DNA of 64,000 nt from Xanthomarina spongicola (GCF_003148645.1 NZ_QGGP01000003.1:124001-188000); one strand, 5' to 3'. Counted from the first letter of the stretch, positions 46,601 to 56,557 are shown. The notes: generated by a model from the letters alone, not told the origin. Translations and numbers: made by a program.

Positions 46601-48082
46601 ATGATCACAGGAGAAATAAAAAGCAAAATAGATAAAATCTGGGACGATTTCTGGACTGGAGGCATTTCTAACCCACTTACAGTAATTGAGCAGTTTACCT
46701 ACTTAATCTTTATTAAGCAGTTAGACGACAAACAGATTCTTATGGAAAAGAAGGCTAATCTTTTAGGTGTTCCTATGGAAAACCCTATTTACACCAAGGA
46801 TCAAAGTGCCTTACGCTGGAGTAACTTTAAAAATAAAGATCCAGAAGTGATGTTCAATCTGTTTACCAGACCACAACGTGAGCTTAATGATGTCACAGCC
46901 TTTGATTTCATGAAAACCATTGGTGCTGAAGGTGGAGAATTTGCCAAGTTTATGAAAGGTGCCATCTTCATGATACAATCTCCAAAACTTTTAGATAAAG
47001 TGGTTCAGCAAATAGATCAGTTACCTTTAGATAATAGAGATACAAAAGGAGATTTGTACGAGTACATGCTATCTAAAATTGCAGAAGCAGGCACTAATGG
47101 GCAATTCCGTACACCACGCCATATTATTAACATGATGGTAGCTATGGCGCAGCCTAAAAAAGATGATATTATCTGTGATCCAGCCTGTGGAACAGCAGGA
47201 TTTCTGGTAAGTGCAGGAGAATATATTTACAACAACCATAACGACTGGTTTCAAGACAAAACCTTTAGGGAACATTTTAATTCTAACATGTTTCATGGTA
47301 CCGAGTTTGACCCTTCCATGTTACGTATTGCAGCTATGAACTTGCAATTACATGGCATGGAAACACCTGTGTTGGTTGGTAAGGATGCTTTAAGTGAAGC
47401 TAATGGTGATGTAGAGAATGCTTATACTTTAATTCTTGCAAACCCACCATTTAAAGGTAGTTTAGATTATGATGAGGTAGAAAGCAGCCTATTACAAACC
47501 ACCAAAACCAAAAAGACAGAATTACTATTCTTGTCCTTAATGCTACGTACTTTAAAAGTAGGTGGTCGTGCAGCTGTAATTGTACCAGATGGTGTGTTGT
47601 TTGGTAGCTCTAATGCCCACAAAAGTATTCGTAAAGAGTTGGTAAACAACCAAAAATTAGAAGCAGTAATTTCTATGCCGAGTGGTGTGTTTAAGCCCTA
47701 TGCAGGCGTAAGTACAGCAGTCTTATTTTTCACCAAAACCAATTCTGGTGGAACAGATAACGTGTGGTTTTACGATATGAAAGCAGATGGTTATAGTTTA
47801 GATGATAAGCGTAATGAAATTAAAGAAAATGATATACCAGATATTCTTGGGCGTTATAAAAATTTAGAAGCTGAAATAGACAGAGCCAGAACAGACCATA
47901 GCTTTTTAGTGCCTTTTGATGAAATTAAGGGTAACGATTGGGACTTATCCATTAACCGCTACAAAGAAATGGTATATGAAGAAATTGAATATGATGCGCC
48001 TAAAGACATTATTGAAGCTATAAAAGATTTGGACAAAGAAAGAACAAATGCATTATTAACTTTAGAAAACCTATTTAATTAA
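46601..48082 (+). CDS. hsdM: Type I restriction-modification DNA methyltransferase
   Basis: This 493-aa N6-adenine methyltransferase starts with the four-helix N-terminal domain ([27 protein letters not shown]). The catalytic domain has SAM motif [19 protein letters not shown] (about residue 193) and the catalytic motif LANPPFKGS (NPPF, about residue 280). The C-terminal helical region binds HsdS. It methylates the target adenine chosen by HsdS. It overlaps the hsdS start by one base (TAATG). Confidence 0.96.
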   Translation: MITGEIKSKIDKIWDDFWTGGISNPLTVIEQFTYLIFIKQLDDKQILMEKKANLLGVPMENPIYTKDQSALRWSNFKNKDPEVMFNLFTRPQRELNDVTAFDFMKTIGAEGGEFAKFMKGAIFMIQSPKLLDKVVQQIDQLPLDNRDTKGDLYEYMLSKIAEAGTNGQFRTPRHIINMMVAMAQPKKDDIICDPACGTAGFLVSAGEYIYNNHNDWFQDKTFREHFNSNMFHGTEFDPSMLRIAAMNLQLHGMETPVLVGKDALSEANGDVENAYTLILANPPFKGSLDYDEVESSLLQTTKTKKTELLFLSLMLRTLKVGGRAAVIVPDGVLFGSSNAHKSIRKELVNNQKLEAVISMPSGVFKPYAGVSTAVLFFTKTNSGGTDNVWFYDMKADGYSLDDKRNEIKENDIPDILGRYKNLEAEIDRARTDHSFLVPFDEIKGNDWDLSINRYKEMVYEEIEYDAPKDIIEAIKDLDKERTNALLTLENLFN

Positions 48083-49302
48083 TGGATTTAGTTAAACTTC
48101 ATGAAATTTGTGATTTAAAAAACGGTTTTGCATTTAAGTCTAAAGACTATGTGGATAGCTCTAATACATTAAGTTGTAGAATGAGTAGTATTCGTCCTGG
48201 TGGAAATTTTGATCTCGAACATAATAAGAGATTTTTACCTGATGATTTTGTCGAATTATATTCTGATTATTTACTTGAAGAAGGAGACATAGTAATTGCA
48301 ATGACAGATTTAGCTGGCGATCCTAAAATATTAGGTGTCCCAACTATTGTAAGAACAAATGGGAAAAATTTATTACAGAATCAACGAGTTGGTAAATTGA
48401 TTGTAAAAGATAATTCAAAAGTTCACATTCCTTTTTTACAGTATGCTTTGAATAGACCAATAAATAAAAGCTACTATAAAAAGTTTGCAGGAGGAGGTTT
48501 ACAGATCAATGTTGGAAAAAAAGAAATATTAAATAATTCAATCCCACTTCCACCACTAAACACCCAAAAAAAGATAGCAGCTATTTTAGATGAAGCAGAC
48601 AAATTACACCAACTGGATAAACAACTTATAGAAAAGTATGATGCCCTTACCCAATCCTTCTTTTTGGATATGTTTGGGGATCCTGTTGCTAATCCGAAAG
48701 GATGGGAACATAAACCTTTAGTTAAAATTACAAGTAAAATTGGTAGTGGTTCTACGCCAAGAGGAGGCAAAGAATCTTATAGAGAAGAAGGGATTTCTCT
48801 AATCCGAAGTTTAAATATTTATGATAATAAATTTAAGTATAAGAATTTAGCTCATATTAGTGATGAACAAGCAAATAAATTAAAAAACGTAATTGTTGAA
48901 GAAAATGACGTGTTATTTAATATTACTGGAGCTTCAATTTGTCGTAGTACAATTGTTCCAAATGATGTTTTACCAGCTAGGGTAAATCAGCATGTTTCTA
49001 TCTTAAGACCTTTAATTAATAAATTAAATCCACTGTTTTTGAATCATTTTTTAATCTCTGAAAATGTAAAAAATCAATTATTAGGTGTAGGTTCTGGTGG
49101 TGGAGCTATAATGCAGGCTATTACTAAAAAACAGTTAACTGATTTAGAAGTAATAATACCACCAATCGAATTACAAAACCAATTTGCAGAACGCGTTCAA
49201 GCCATAGAAGCCCAAAAAGCTCAAGCACAACAAAGTCTACAAAAAAGTGAAGAATTGTTTAATAGCCTATTACAAAAGGCGTTTAAAGGGGAGTTAATAT
49301 GA
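48082..49302 (+). CDS. hsdS: Type I restriction-modification specificity subunit
   Basis: This 406-aa protein has two target-recognition domains (about residues 1-165 and 205-370). A helical conserved region follows each: IPLPPLNTQKKIAAILDEADKLHQ and IPPIELQNQFAERVQAIEAQKAQAQQ. It specifies which bipartite sequence HsdM and HsdR act on. Its stop overlaps the start of the next (frameshifted) gene by ATGA. Its last 15 codons are duplicated as a fragment at 49624-49668, showing past recombination at this end. Confidence 0.95.
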   Translation: MDLVKLHEICDLKNGFAFKSKDYVDSSNTLSCRMSSIRPGGNFDLEHNKRFLPDDFVELYSDYLLEEGDIVIAMTDLAGDPKILGVPTIVRTNGKNLLQNQRVGKLIVKDNSKVHIPFLQYALNRPINKSYYKKFAGGGLQINVGKKEILNNSIPLPPLNTQKKIAAILDEADKLHQLDKQLIEKYDALTQSFFLDMFGDPVANPKGWEHKPLVKITSKIGSGSTPRGGKESYREEGISLIRSLNIYDNKFKYKNLAHISDEQANKLKNVIVEENDVLFNITGASICRSTIVPNDVLPARVNQHVSILRPLINKLNPLFLNHFLISENVKNQLLGVGSGGGAIMQAITKKQLTDLEVIIPPIELQNQFAERVQAIEAQKAQAQQSLQKSEELFNSLLQKAFKGELI

Positions 49303-49618
49303 GACCAGACATTTATCCTAGGACATTAGAAAATATTAAGGCAGTACTACTACATTATTTTCCAAAATATAGCCACAGCGAGGTTAATAAAAACGCAGAA
49401 AGAGTTTAGACCAACGTAAATTCAAACTTAACGAGCTTGAATATTGCTGTGAAATAACCACAAAGAATGTGGATTTAATTAGACAGTATTATAGAGGTAT
49501 AGATATTAATACTTTGCTTGTTGTTGGTCATAATGTTTTATTTGAAGATGAATCTAAATGGGGAGGTGAGGAAAGAAGAAGAAAATTAAAAGCAATTAAA
49601 GAAGGCTTAAAAATTTAA
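49299..49618 (+). pseudogene. Small unknown gene with a frameshift
   Basis: The ATG at 49299 overlaps the hsdS stop. Thirty-six codons run (MRPDIYPRTLENIKAVLLHY, then FPKYSHSEVNKNAERV) to a TAG at 49407. The reading continues in another frame without stops to a TAA at 49616 (LNELEYCCEITTKNVDLIRQ, then GIDINTLLVVGHNVLFED and KWGGEERRRKLKAIKEGLK). Joined, the product is about 105 aa with no known domain. It could be an intact gene read by frameshifting, a decayed gene or a sequencing error. The first is unlikely without a slippery site, which I do not see. Confidence 0.5.
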
Positions 49619-49623
49619 AAAAA

Positions 49624-49668
49624 ATGTTTAACAGTCTTTTACATAAGGCGTTTTAAGGAGAGCTGGTA
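49624..49668 (+). repeat. Fragment duplicating the 3' end of hsdS
   Basis: Translated, ATG TTT AAC AGT CTT reads MFNSLLHKAF, a stop, then GELV. This is parallel to the end of hsdS (LFNSLLQKAFKGELI), with lysine replaced by a stop. Both copies run into an ATGAGA start of a following gene (49299 and 49668). An hsdS copy or downstream cassette has therefore been inserted or exchanged here. Confidence 0.7.
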
Positions 49669-50264
49669 TGAGAATAATTAGATTAATTTTATTAATACTG
49701 CTTGTAGTTTCTATTCAATCATGTAAAAAGAAAACGTCTAGATCTAATAATTATAGCAATGATTCAGAAAGATATTACAATGAATATGAGGAAGCTTATC
49801 CAGATGACACTTATTGTGCAGATGTTGATTACTATAATCCAGATACTGGTTTTAGTAATAATTACACGTTAAATGTAGATGTAGAGTATAATGAAGTGAT
49901 TAGAATATCTTTTTCAAGTGGTTGGCTCGATAGTAGTGAGTTTTCTTCAGAAGAATTAGATGAAGATGGTTATTGCTCTATTACATTGTATGATGGACGA
50001 GAATTTGAAATTCAAATAACAGGTTCAGAATGTTCATTTGATGATGGTTACCAAATTGAAAATGACATACAGGATGAGATAGCTGCTGTCACTTGTCCAA
50101 GGTGTGGCTTTTCAAAATATGAGTATGATGATTATTGTGATGATTGCCAAGATAGGATAGATAAAACATGCAGTCGTTGTGGTCAATATGATGCGTTTAT
50201 GTTTGCAGGTGATGAGTTGTGTTCAGACTGTGAAGAAGAGGATCAAGAAGATGATGATTGGTAA
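49668..50264 (+). CDS. Lipoprotein with C-terminal zinc-ribbon motifs
   Basis: This 198-aa protein has a lipoprotein signal (MRIIRLILLILLVVSIQSC, lipobox SIQSC), an acidic Tyr/Asp-rich middle (SNDSERYYNEYEEAYPDD), a beta part (YTLNVDVEYNEVIRISFSSGWLDSSEF) and two CxxC zinc-binding modules: CPRCGFSKYEYDDYCDDC and CSRCGQYDAFMFAGDELCSDC. It is exported and lipid-anchored, which is odd for a restriction island. I do not know its function. It starts at the ATGA duplicate junction. Confidence 0.65.
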   Translation: MRIIRLILLILLVVSIQSCKKKTSRSNNYSNDSERYYNEYEEAYPDDTYCADVDYYNPDTGFSNNYTLNVDVEYNEVIRISFSSGWLDSSEFSSEELDEDGYCSITLYDGREFEIQITGSECSFDDGYQIENDIQDEIAAVTCPRCGFSKYEYDDYCDDCQDRIDKTCSRCGQYDAFMFAGDELCSDCEEEDQEDDDW

Positions 50265-50277
50265 TAAGTAATTTATA

Positions 50278-51171
50278 ATGGAAAATAAAACCAAAAATAA
50301 AAATGCAATTAAAACTTATGTAAATAAGGAGGCTTACCTTTTTGGTAATGGAATTAACAGAACGTTAAATAGTATTGAGGATAGATATAAGTGGGAGAAC
50401 TTATTAAATGATCTAAACGATAGGTTTGCAGATAATAAAGTTTCTAATATTAAGGAGAAACCTTTTCCTATGGTTTATGATGAGATTGTGAATTATTCAT
50501 TAAGGAATGGTAATAGTAATGAGGGTTATGTGAAAAGTTTTATTAAATCTAAAATTGATAAAATTAAGCCTAATAATAGATATTCGATAGTTGAAAGAGT
50601 ACGCAATTGCGAAATCTTAACTACAAATTATGACTATTTAATTGAGCAAGAGTTAGATTATAATTGGAAAAGGAATCCTATTAATAGACTAGAGTATTAT
50701 TATAGTATTTATAGATTCCAAAAGACACCCACAAATAGGGTGTGGCATATACATGGTGAACAAGCGGATTCTAGATCTTTATTACTGGGTTTTAGACATT
50801 ATATAAATTATGCCACTAAAGTAAAATCGAGGGCTGAATTGTTTCTCAATGGGTTAAAGAATAGTACAGAACATAATAACCCATCTTGGGTTGAATTATT
50901 TTTCACACATAATATAAATATTATTGGGTTAGGAATGTCATTTACGGAGTATCCTCTTTGGTGGCTATTAGCGTATAGAAACCAAAAAATAATATCTGAT
51001 CCTAACATTATAATTAATAACAAGATTAACTTTTTATTACCTTCCTTTTCCAAAAAGAAAAACAGTAATTTAATTGATTTATTAAAGGCTTATAGCGTTA
51101 ATTGTAAAGTCATCAAAGTGAATGATAAAGACTATGATGGGTTTTATGAAAAGGCTTTGAGATTGGATTAA
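50278..51171 (+). CDS. SIR2-like domain protein
   Basis: This 297-aa protein has a Rossmann-like start EAYLFGNGINRTLNSIEDRY (glycine loop). TTNYDYLIEQELDYN, IHGEQADSRSLLLGFRHY and NINIIGLGMSFTEYPLWWLLAY match the SIR2_2 family (TTNYD, hIHG and G-hG motifs, with the N and H residues used for NAD hydrolysis). In phage defence such proteins often deplete NAD. AbiH-like proteins share the FGNG start and are the main alternative. It begins 13 bp after the lipoprotein gene. Confidence 0.75.
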   Translation: MENKTKNKNAIKTYVNKEAYLFGNGINRTLNSIEDRYKWENLLNDLNDRFADNKVSNIKEKPFPMVYDEIVNYSLRNGNSNEGYVKSFIKSKIDKIKPNNRYSIVERVRNCEILTTNYDYLIEQELDYNWKRNPINRLEYYYSIYRFQKTPTNRVWHIHGEQADSRSLLLGFRHYINYATKVKSRAELFLNGLKNSTEHNNPSWVELFFTHNINIIGLGMSFTEYPLWWLLAYRNQKIISDPNIIINNKINFLLPSFSKKKNSNLIDLLKAYSVNCKVIKVNDKDYDGFYEKALRLD

Positions 51172-51203
51172 TAAATTAAACCCACTCTAAATAAATTTTA
51201 AGT

Positions 51204-53000
51204 ATGGACATACAAAAATATAACGTCAATCAACATCTAATAGAAACCCTATTAGCTTGGGTTAAGAGTGGTGAAATAGCTATTCCAGAAATCCAACGTC
51301 CTTTTGTTTGGGATGGAGCTAAAGTACGTGACCTCATGGACAGTTTGTATCAAGGGTACCCAATTGGCTATATTATTACATGGCGAAATCCAAATATTAG
51401 ACTTAAAGATGGCTCTACTTCCGAAGGTAAAAAGATACTAATTGATGGTCAACAACGTGTTACTGCACTAACAGCTGCTATTTTAGGGAACTATGTTATT
51501 GACAAAAATTACAAGCGTATTAAAATAAAAATAGCCTTTAATCCTATTAAAGAAAAGTTCGCTGTGCAAACACCAGTAATTGTTAAAGACAAACAATGGA
51601 TTCCAGACATATCAAAAGTGCTAAGTGGAGAAATAAACTCTTTTAATTTTACTAATGACTTTATAAATAATAACCCAGATTTAGACCAAAATGATATTGT
51701 TAGTGCCATTAACAAACTGTTCAACTTAGCAAAAAAACAAATTGGTTTAATAGATCTCGATGGGGAGTTAGATATAGAAACCGTAACTGAGATATTTATT
51801 CGTATTAATTCACAGGGTGTTATTTTAAGTCAAGCGGACTTTGCAATGAGTAAGATAGCTGCTAATGATACTTATGGAGGTCAAGAACTACGTAAAGCCA
51901 TAGATTACTTTAGTCATTTAGCTGTTGCGCCAGAGTTTTATCAGTTTATTGCAGACCATGATACAGACTTTTCTAAAACTGATTATTTCCAAAAGATGTC
52001 ATGGTTGAAAAATGAAAATGAAGATTTGTATGACCCAAAGTATACAGATGTTTTGAGAGTTGCTTTTACAACACAGTTCAATAGAGGTAAGCTATCAGAT
52101 TTAGTTAGCTTACTTTCTGGGAGAAACTTTGAAACTAGAACGTATGAGGAAGAAATTGCAGAAGCATCATTTAAGAAATTGTCTGATGGTGTATATCATT
52201 TCATGAATGAAACAAACTTCAAACGTTTTGTTATGATTATTAAATCTGCTGGATTCATTTCATCTAAGATGATTCGTTCTCAAAATGCTATAAACTTTGC
52301 CTATATAGTGTATCTAAAATTAAAAGCACAAGGTGAGAATCCAGCGAATATAGAAACCTATGTTCGTAAGTGGTATGCATATTCTGTATTAACTGGTCGC
52401 TATTCTGGCTCACCAGAATCTATGTTTGATTTCGATATAAGACAAATTGAATTGAAGTCATTTAAGGATTATTTAAAAGAGAAGGAAGATGGAGAGTTAT
52501 CAGAAGCCTTTTGGAATGCTTCGTTAGTTCAAAGTTTAAATACCTCAGTAACAAGTAGCCCTTATTTTCATGTATATCTAGCAAGTCAAATTCGAGCTAA
52601 TGATAAAGGCTTCTTATCAAAAGAAATCACAGTCGGTGATTTAATTACGTATAGAGGAGATATACATCATATTTTTCCAAGAAACTATCTGAAAAATGCT
52701 GGATTACCTAGAGGGAAATACAATCAAATTGCCAACTATGTTTATATGCAACAAGAAGTAAATATTAAAGTTGGGGCAAAAGCACCAAATGTCTATTTCG
52801 GTGAGATATTAGAACAGTGTAATAGTGGTTTATTAAAGTATGGAGGCATAAATGAGTTAGGTGAACTGAAAACAAACTTAATTCAGAACTGTATTCCAGA
52901 AGTTATTTTTACAATGAATATTGATAGTTATGACGAGTTTCTTTTATCAAGAAGAAAGTTAATGGCAAATAAAATGAAAGACTATTATTTTAGTCTTTAA
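51204..53000 (+). CDS. GmrSD-like DUF262 and HNH nuclease protein
   Basis: This 598-aa protein has an N-terminal DUF262 (ParB-like nucleotide-handling) domain: IAIPEIQRPFVWDGAKVRDLMDSLYQGYPIGYIITW and LIDGQQRVTALTAAI (the DGQQR motif). The C-terminal HNH-type nuclease (DUF1524-like) has GDIHHIFPRNYLKNAGLPRGKYNQIANYVYMQQEVNIKVG near residue 486 (HxxP, with N following). This is the fused GmrS-GmrD layout of type IV restriction enzymes that cut modified phage DNA. It sits between hsdS and hsdR. Confidence 0.87.
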   Translation: MDIQKYNVNQHLIETLLAWVKSGEIAIPEIQRPFVWDGAKVRDLMDSLYQGYPIGYIITWRNPNIRLKDGSTSEGKKILIDGQQRVTALTAAILGNYVIDKNYKRIKIKIAFNPIKEKFAVQTPVIVKDKQWIPDISKVLSGEINSFNFTNDFINNNPDLDQNDIVSAINKLFNLAKKQIGLIDLDGELDIETVTEIFIRINSQGVILSQADFAMSKIAANDTYGGQELRKAIDYFSHLAVAPEFYQFIADHDTDFSKTDYFQKMSWLKNENEDLYDPKYTDVLRVAFTTQFNRGKLSDLVSLLSGRNFETRTYEEEIAEASFKKLSDGVYHFMNETNFKRFVMIIKSAGFISSKMIRSQNAINFAYIVYLKLKAQGENPANIETYVRKWYAYSVLTGRYSGSPESMFDFDIRQIELKSFKDYLKEKEDGELSEAFWNASLVQSLNTSVTSSPYFHVYLASQIRANDKGFLSKEITVGDLITYRGDIHHIFPRNYLKNAGLPRGKYNQIANYVYMQQEVNIKVGAKAPNVYFGEILEQCNSGLLKYGGINELGELKTNLIQNCIPEVIFTMNIDSYDEFLLSRRKLMANKMKDYYFSL

Positions 53001-53062
53001 AGTGGTTAAAACAAATGCATTATTTATATTTAACACTCCTTAAGTATGTAATAGCTGATATT

Positions 53063-53101
53063 ATATGTGCACAAAGACTGCACACATAAGAACTATGTTT
53101 G
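53063..53101 (+). promoter_or_regulatory. Shared-type promoter 3 (before hsdR)
   Basis: TGTGC-N9-GCACA lies at 53066-53084 and the perfect -7 box TATGTTTG at 53094-53101, again exactly 19 bp from the repeat centre (53075). There is no -33 TTG. The hsdR start is 15 bp beyond the -7 box. hsdR thus has its own promoter even though it belongs with hsdM and hsdS upstream. Confidence 0.82.
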
Positions 53102-53116
53102 TCCTAAATTAAGTCT

Positions 53117-56100
53117 ATGCAAAATAATTTTGATTTTATTAAAGCAGATTTCCCAGAGCTATACAAGCAATCTGTCGAGGCAGAAAAGTATGTGTTTAAA
53201 GCTCCTAAATATGCTGCGTTACAATGTAGGATAGTATTAGAGTTAACGGTAAATTGGTTGTATGATAATGATCCAGATTATGAAAGACCTTACGACACAA
53301 CATTAGCTGCTTTAATGTATCATGATGATTTTAAACATGATATAAAAGACTCCTTACTTAACGAGTTAACATTAGTTAGAAAGATTGGGAATGCTGCTGC
53401 TCATGGTAAAAGAGTAAATAACAAAGAGGCTCTTATATGTCTTAGAAGTGTATTTAGATTATTATCATTTGTTGGGATTAATTACAATGAAGAAAGTCCC
53501 ACTCTACCAATGTTTAATGAAGCGCTTATTCCAACTGGAGAAGTAAATGATAAAACATCAAAAGAACTTCAGGAAAAATCTGATGCTATTGAAAAGTTGT
53601 TGTCTGAAAAGAAGCAGCAACTTGAAAAAGCCATTGAACTGCAAAAGGAAAACAACTTGCTAAAATTACAAGTTGAGCAACAACAAAAGGAATTAAAAGA
53701 GCGTAAAGTAGAGCGTCAGATTGAAGTGGATTTTGAAGAGGTTGTACCAATGTTAACTTCTGAAACTGAAACACGAAAGTTATTTATTGATGTGTTGCTT
53801 AAAGAAGCTGGTTGGGATGATTTGAAACAAGGTAGAGACTTAGAATATAAAGTCACTGGAATGCCTGTATCTGTTAATCCTTCAGGAATAGGATATGTAG
53901 ATTATGTGCTGTGGGATGACAACGGAATGCCTTTAGCAGTAGTAGAAGCTAAAAAGACACTTCACGACCCTAAAAAGGGAAAGCATCAAGCTTTTTTATA
54001 TGCCAATTGTTTAGAACAAATGACAGGGCAACGCCCAATCGTTTTCTATACCAATGGGTTTGACACGCACGTATGGGATGATTTGTTTTATCCTGAACGT
54101 CCAGTAAGTGGGTTTTATACTAAAGATGAGCTTCAATATCTTATTGAGCGTAGGAGTACTAGAAAGGATTTAAGGCAGTTTCAAGTTAATAGAGAGATAT
54201 CAGGAAGACCTTATCAGTTAGAGGCAATAAAGCGTGTTGCAGAAGCTTTGGTAGTGACCAATCAGGGTGAATTAAAAGGAAAAAATAGAGAGGCACTTTT
54301 AGTTATGGCAACTGGAAGTGGTAAAACTAGAGTGTCTGCTGCAATTGTAGATATGTTAACTAAAAGTAATTGGGCAAAACGTGTATTATTTTTAGCAGAT
54401 AGAAATGCTTTAGTTACACAGGCTAAAAATGCTTTTAAAGAACATGTGCCTCATTTAAGTGCTATTGACTTAACTAAAGAAAAAGAGGATAATGGAACAC
54501 GTCTTGTTTTCTCTACTTACCCAACCATAATGAACCGTATAGATAGCTTGAAAAATGATGATGGCAGGTTTTATGGTGCAGGTCATTTCGATGTGATAAT
54601 CATTGATGAAGCTCATAGGTCTGTTTATCAAAAGTATCGTGCCATTTTCGAGTATTTTGATTCCATTTTAATAGGTTTAACAGCAACGCCCAAAAAAGAT
54701 ATTGATCATAATACCTATTCATTATTTAATATTGAAGATGACAACCCAACCTTTGCTTATGAATTAAATCAAGCCGTTCAAGACAAGTTTTTGGTACCAC
54801 CTAAAGCCATAGATGTACCAGTGAAATTTGTACATGAAGGGATAAAATACAGTGAGCTATCTGAAGCAGATAAATTAAAGTTTGAAGAAACATTTATAGA
54901 TGGTGCATCAGGTGACGAAGAAGATATTGAAATTAGTAAATCAGCTATAAATAAGTTTTTGTTTAATAATGAAACTGTTGATGTAGTATTGGATTATCTA
55001 ATGAACCATGGAATAAAAGTTGAAGGTGGTGATAAACTTGGCAAGACTATAATTTTTGCAAAAAATCACAAACATGCTGTTTTTATTGAAGATAGATTTA
55101 ATAAAAATTATCCAGAATGGTCAGGTAAATTTTTGAGAGTAATTGATAATTACGAATCCAAAGCACAAGACATTCTAGAAAAGTTTTGTGAAGACAAAAA
55201 AGAATTAGAACCACAAATAGCAGTATCAGTAGATATGATGGATACAGGTGTAGATGCACCTAGAGTAGTCAATTTGGTGTTTTTTAAACAGGTAAAATCC
55301 TATGCTAAATTCTGGCAAATGATTGGACGTGGTACTAGGTTAAGATTTGATTTGTTTGGTCCTGGTATGGATAAGGAGTATTTCATGATTTTCGATATTT
55401 GCGATAATTTTAGTTTTTTTAATGAATTTCCAGATGGTATTAAAGCCACTAATTCAAAATCATTATCTGAAAAAATATTTGAAGCTAAATTAAATGTGTT
55501 AATGACCATTAGAGATAATCCAGAATCGACACAAGAAGAAGATGCTTTGGCTGTTAATTATACCAATCAGTTGCATGATGCTATTAGTAATCTTAATCAA
55601 GATAGATTTGAAGTCAGAAAGCATTGGAATTTGGTTACAGAATTTAAAATTAGAAATCGTTGGGATAATTTAAGCATTGGAGATGTCCATGATTTAAGTG
55701 CAAATCTTTCTGGTCTTGGAGCTTATAATGAAGAAGATAATGAATTAGCTAAAAGATTCGATTTGCTTGTTTTAAACTTTCAATTAGTCATCCTTTCTGG
55801 CAATAAAAAGGCTGAAGAAACTTATGTCAAGCAAATTTACAACATAGCAAAAAACCTATATAAGAAAAGAAATATCCCAAAAGTAAATGAAAAACTTGGT
55901 TTAATTAGGCAGATTCAAGAAGAAGAGTTTTGGAGAAATACGAATGTCAATATTGCAGAAAATTTACGAGTTGAATTAAGAGATTTATTAAAGTTTATTG
56001 AAAAAGAACAGGTAAATACTGTGTACACAGACTTTGCAGATGAGATACAACTACATAAGGTAAAGGAAATAGATATTATGCCAACCTATTCTAGGTTAAA

Positions 56101-56557
56101 AAGCTATAAAGATAGAGTAGAGTCGTTTATTAGAAAAAACAAATCTCATTTGGTAATCGATAAGCTTTATAAAAACATCCCAATTACACCTAAAGAACTA
56201 GAGCTTTTAGAAACATTTTTATTTAATGAAGAATTAGGAACAAAAGAGGAATACCAGAATGAATATGGAGAACAGCCTTTAGGTAGATTCATTAGAAGCG
56301 TAGTAGGCTTAGATATTGAAACGGTTAATATGCTGTTTGCCAACTTTATTGAAGATGAAAATTTAAAACCAGTTCAAATAACTTTTATACAAACTCTAAT
56401 TAACTACCTAAACCATAACGGTACATTAGATAAAAAGCTATTGACACAACCACCTTTTAATGAAGCAAGCGATGATGGTATCATTGGTTTATTTGACGAT
56501 CATAATGTTAGAAAAATCGTTTCGATTATTGATAATGTGAATGGAAATATTGGCTAA
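53117..56557 (+). CDS. hsdR: Type I restriction endonuclease subunit R
   Basis: This 1146-aa DNA translocase and nuclease has an N-terminal DUF4145 domain (about residues 1-120, YVFKAPKYAALQCRIVLELTVNWLY) and a coiled coil. The nuclease domain has YVDYVLWDDNGMPLAVVEAKKT (D, then ExK; about residues 260-285). The helicase motor has LVMATGSGKTRVSAA (about 395), IIDEAHRS, GLTATPKK and QMIGRGTRLR (about 738). The EcoEI-type C-terminal region follows. With HsdM and HsdS it makes the restriction complex. Length is normal for the EcoEI/R.EcoAI-like group plus the extra N-terminus. Confidence 0.95.
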   Translation: MQNNFDFIKADFPELYKQSVEAEKYVFKAPKYAALQCRIVLELTVNWLYDNDPDYERPYDTTLAALMYHDDFKHDIKDSLLNELTLVRKIGNAAAHGKRVNNKEALICLRSVFRLLSFVGINYNEESPTLPMFNEALIPTGEVNDKTSKELQEKSDAIEKLLSEKKQQLEKAIELQKENNLLKLQVEQQQKELKERKVERQIEVDFEEVVPMLTSETETRKLFIDVLLKEAGWDDLKQGRDLEYKVTGMPVSVNPSGIGYVDYVLWDDNGMPLAVVEAKKTLHDPKKGKHQAFLYANCLEQMTGQRPIVFYTNGFDTHVWDDLFYPERPVSGFYTKDELQYLIERRSTRKDLRQFQVNREISGRPYQLEAIKRVAEALVVTNQGELKGKNREALLVMATGSGKTRVSAAIVDMLTKSNWAKRVLFLADRNALVTQAKNAFKEHVPHLSAIDLTKEKEDNGTRLVFSTYPTIMNRIDSLKNDDGRFYGAGHFDVIIIDEAHRSVYQKYRAIFEYFDSILIGLTATPKKDIDHNTYSLFNIEDDNPTFAYELNQAVQDKFLVPPKAIDVPVKFVHEGIKYSELSEADKLKFEETFIDGASGDEEDIEISKSAINKFLFNNETVDVVLDYLMNHGIKVEGGDKLGKTIIFAKNHKHAVFIEDRFNKNYPEWSGKFLRVIDNYESKAQDILEKFCEDKKELEPQIAVSVDMMDTGVDAPRVVNLVFFKQVKSYAKFWQMIGRGTRLRFDLFGPGMDKEYFMIFDICDNFSFFNEFPDGIKATNSKSLSEKIFEAKLNVLMTIRDNPESTQEEDALAVNYTNQLHDAISNLNQDRFEVRKHWNLVTEFKIRNRWDNLSIGDVHDLSANLSGLGAYNEEDNELAKRFDLLVLNFQLVILSGNKKAEETYVKQIYNIAKNLYKKRNIPKVNEKLGLIRQIQEEEFWRNTNVNIAENLRVELRDLLKFIEKEQVNTVYTDFADEIQLHKVKEIDIMPTYSRLKSYKDRVESFIRKNKSHLVIDKLYKNIPITPKELELLETFLFNEELGTKEEYQNEYGEQPLGRFIRSVVGLDIETVNMLFANFIEDENLKPVQITFIQTLINYLNHNGTLDKKLLTQPPFNEASDDGIIGLFDDHNVRKIVSIIDNVNGNIG

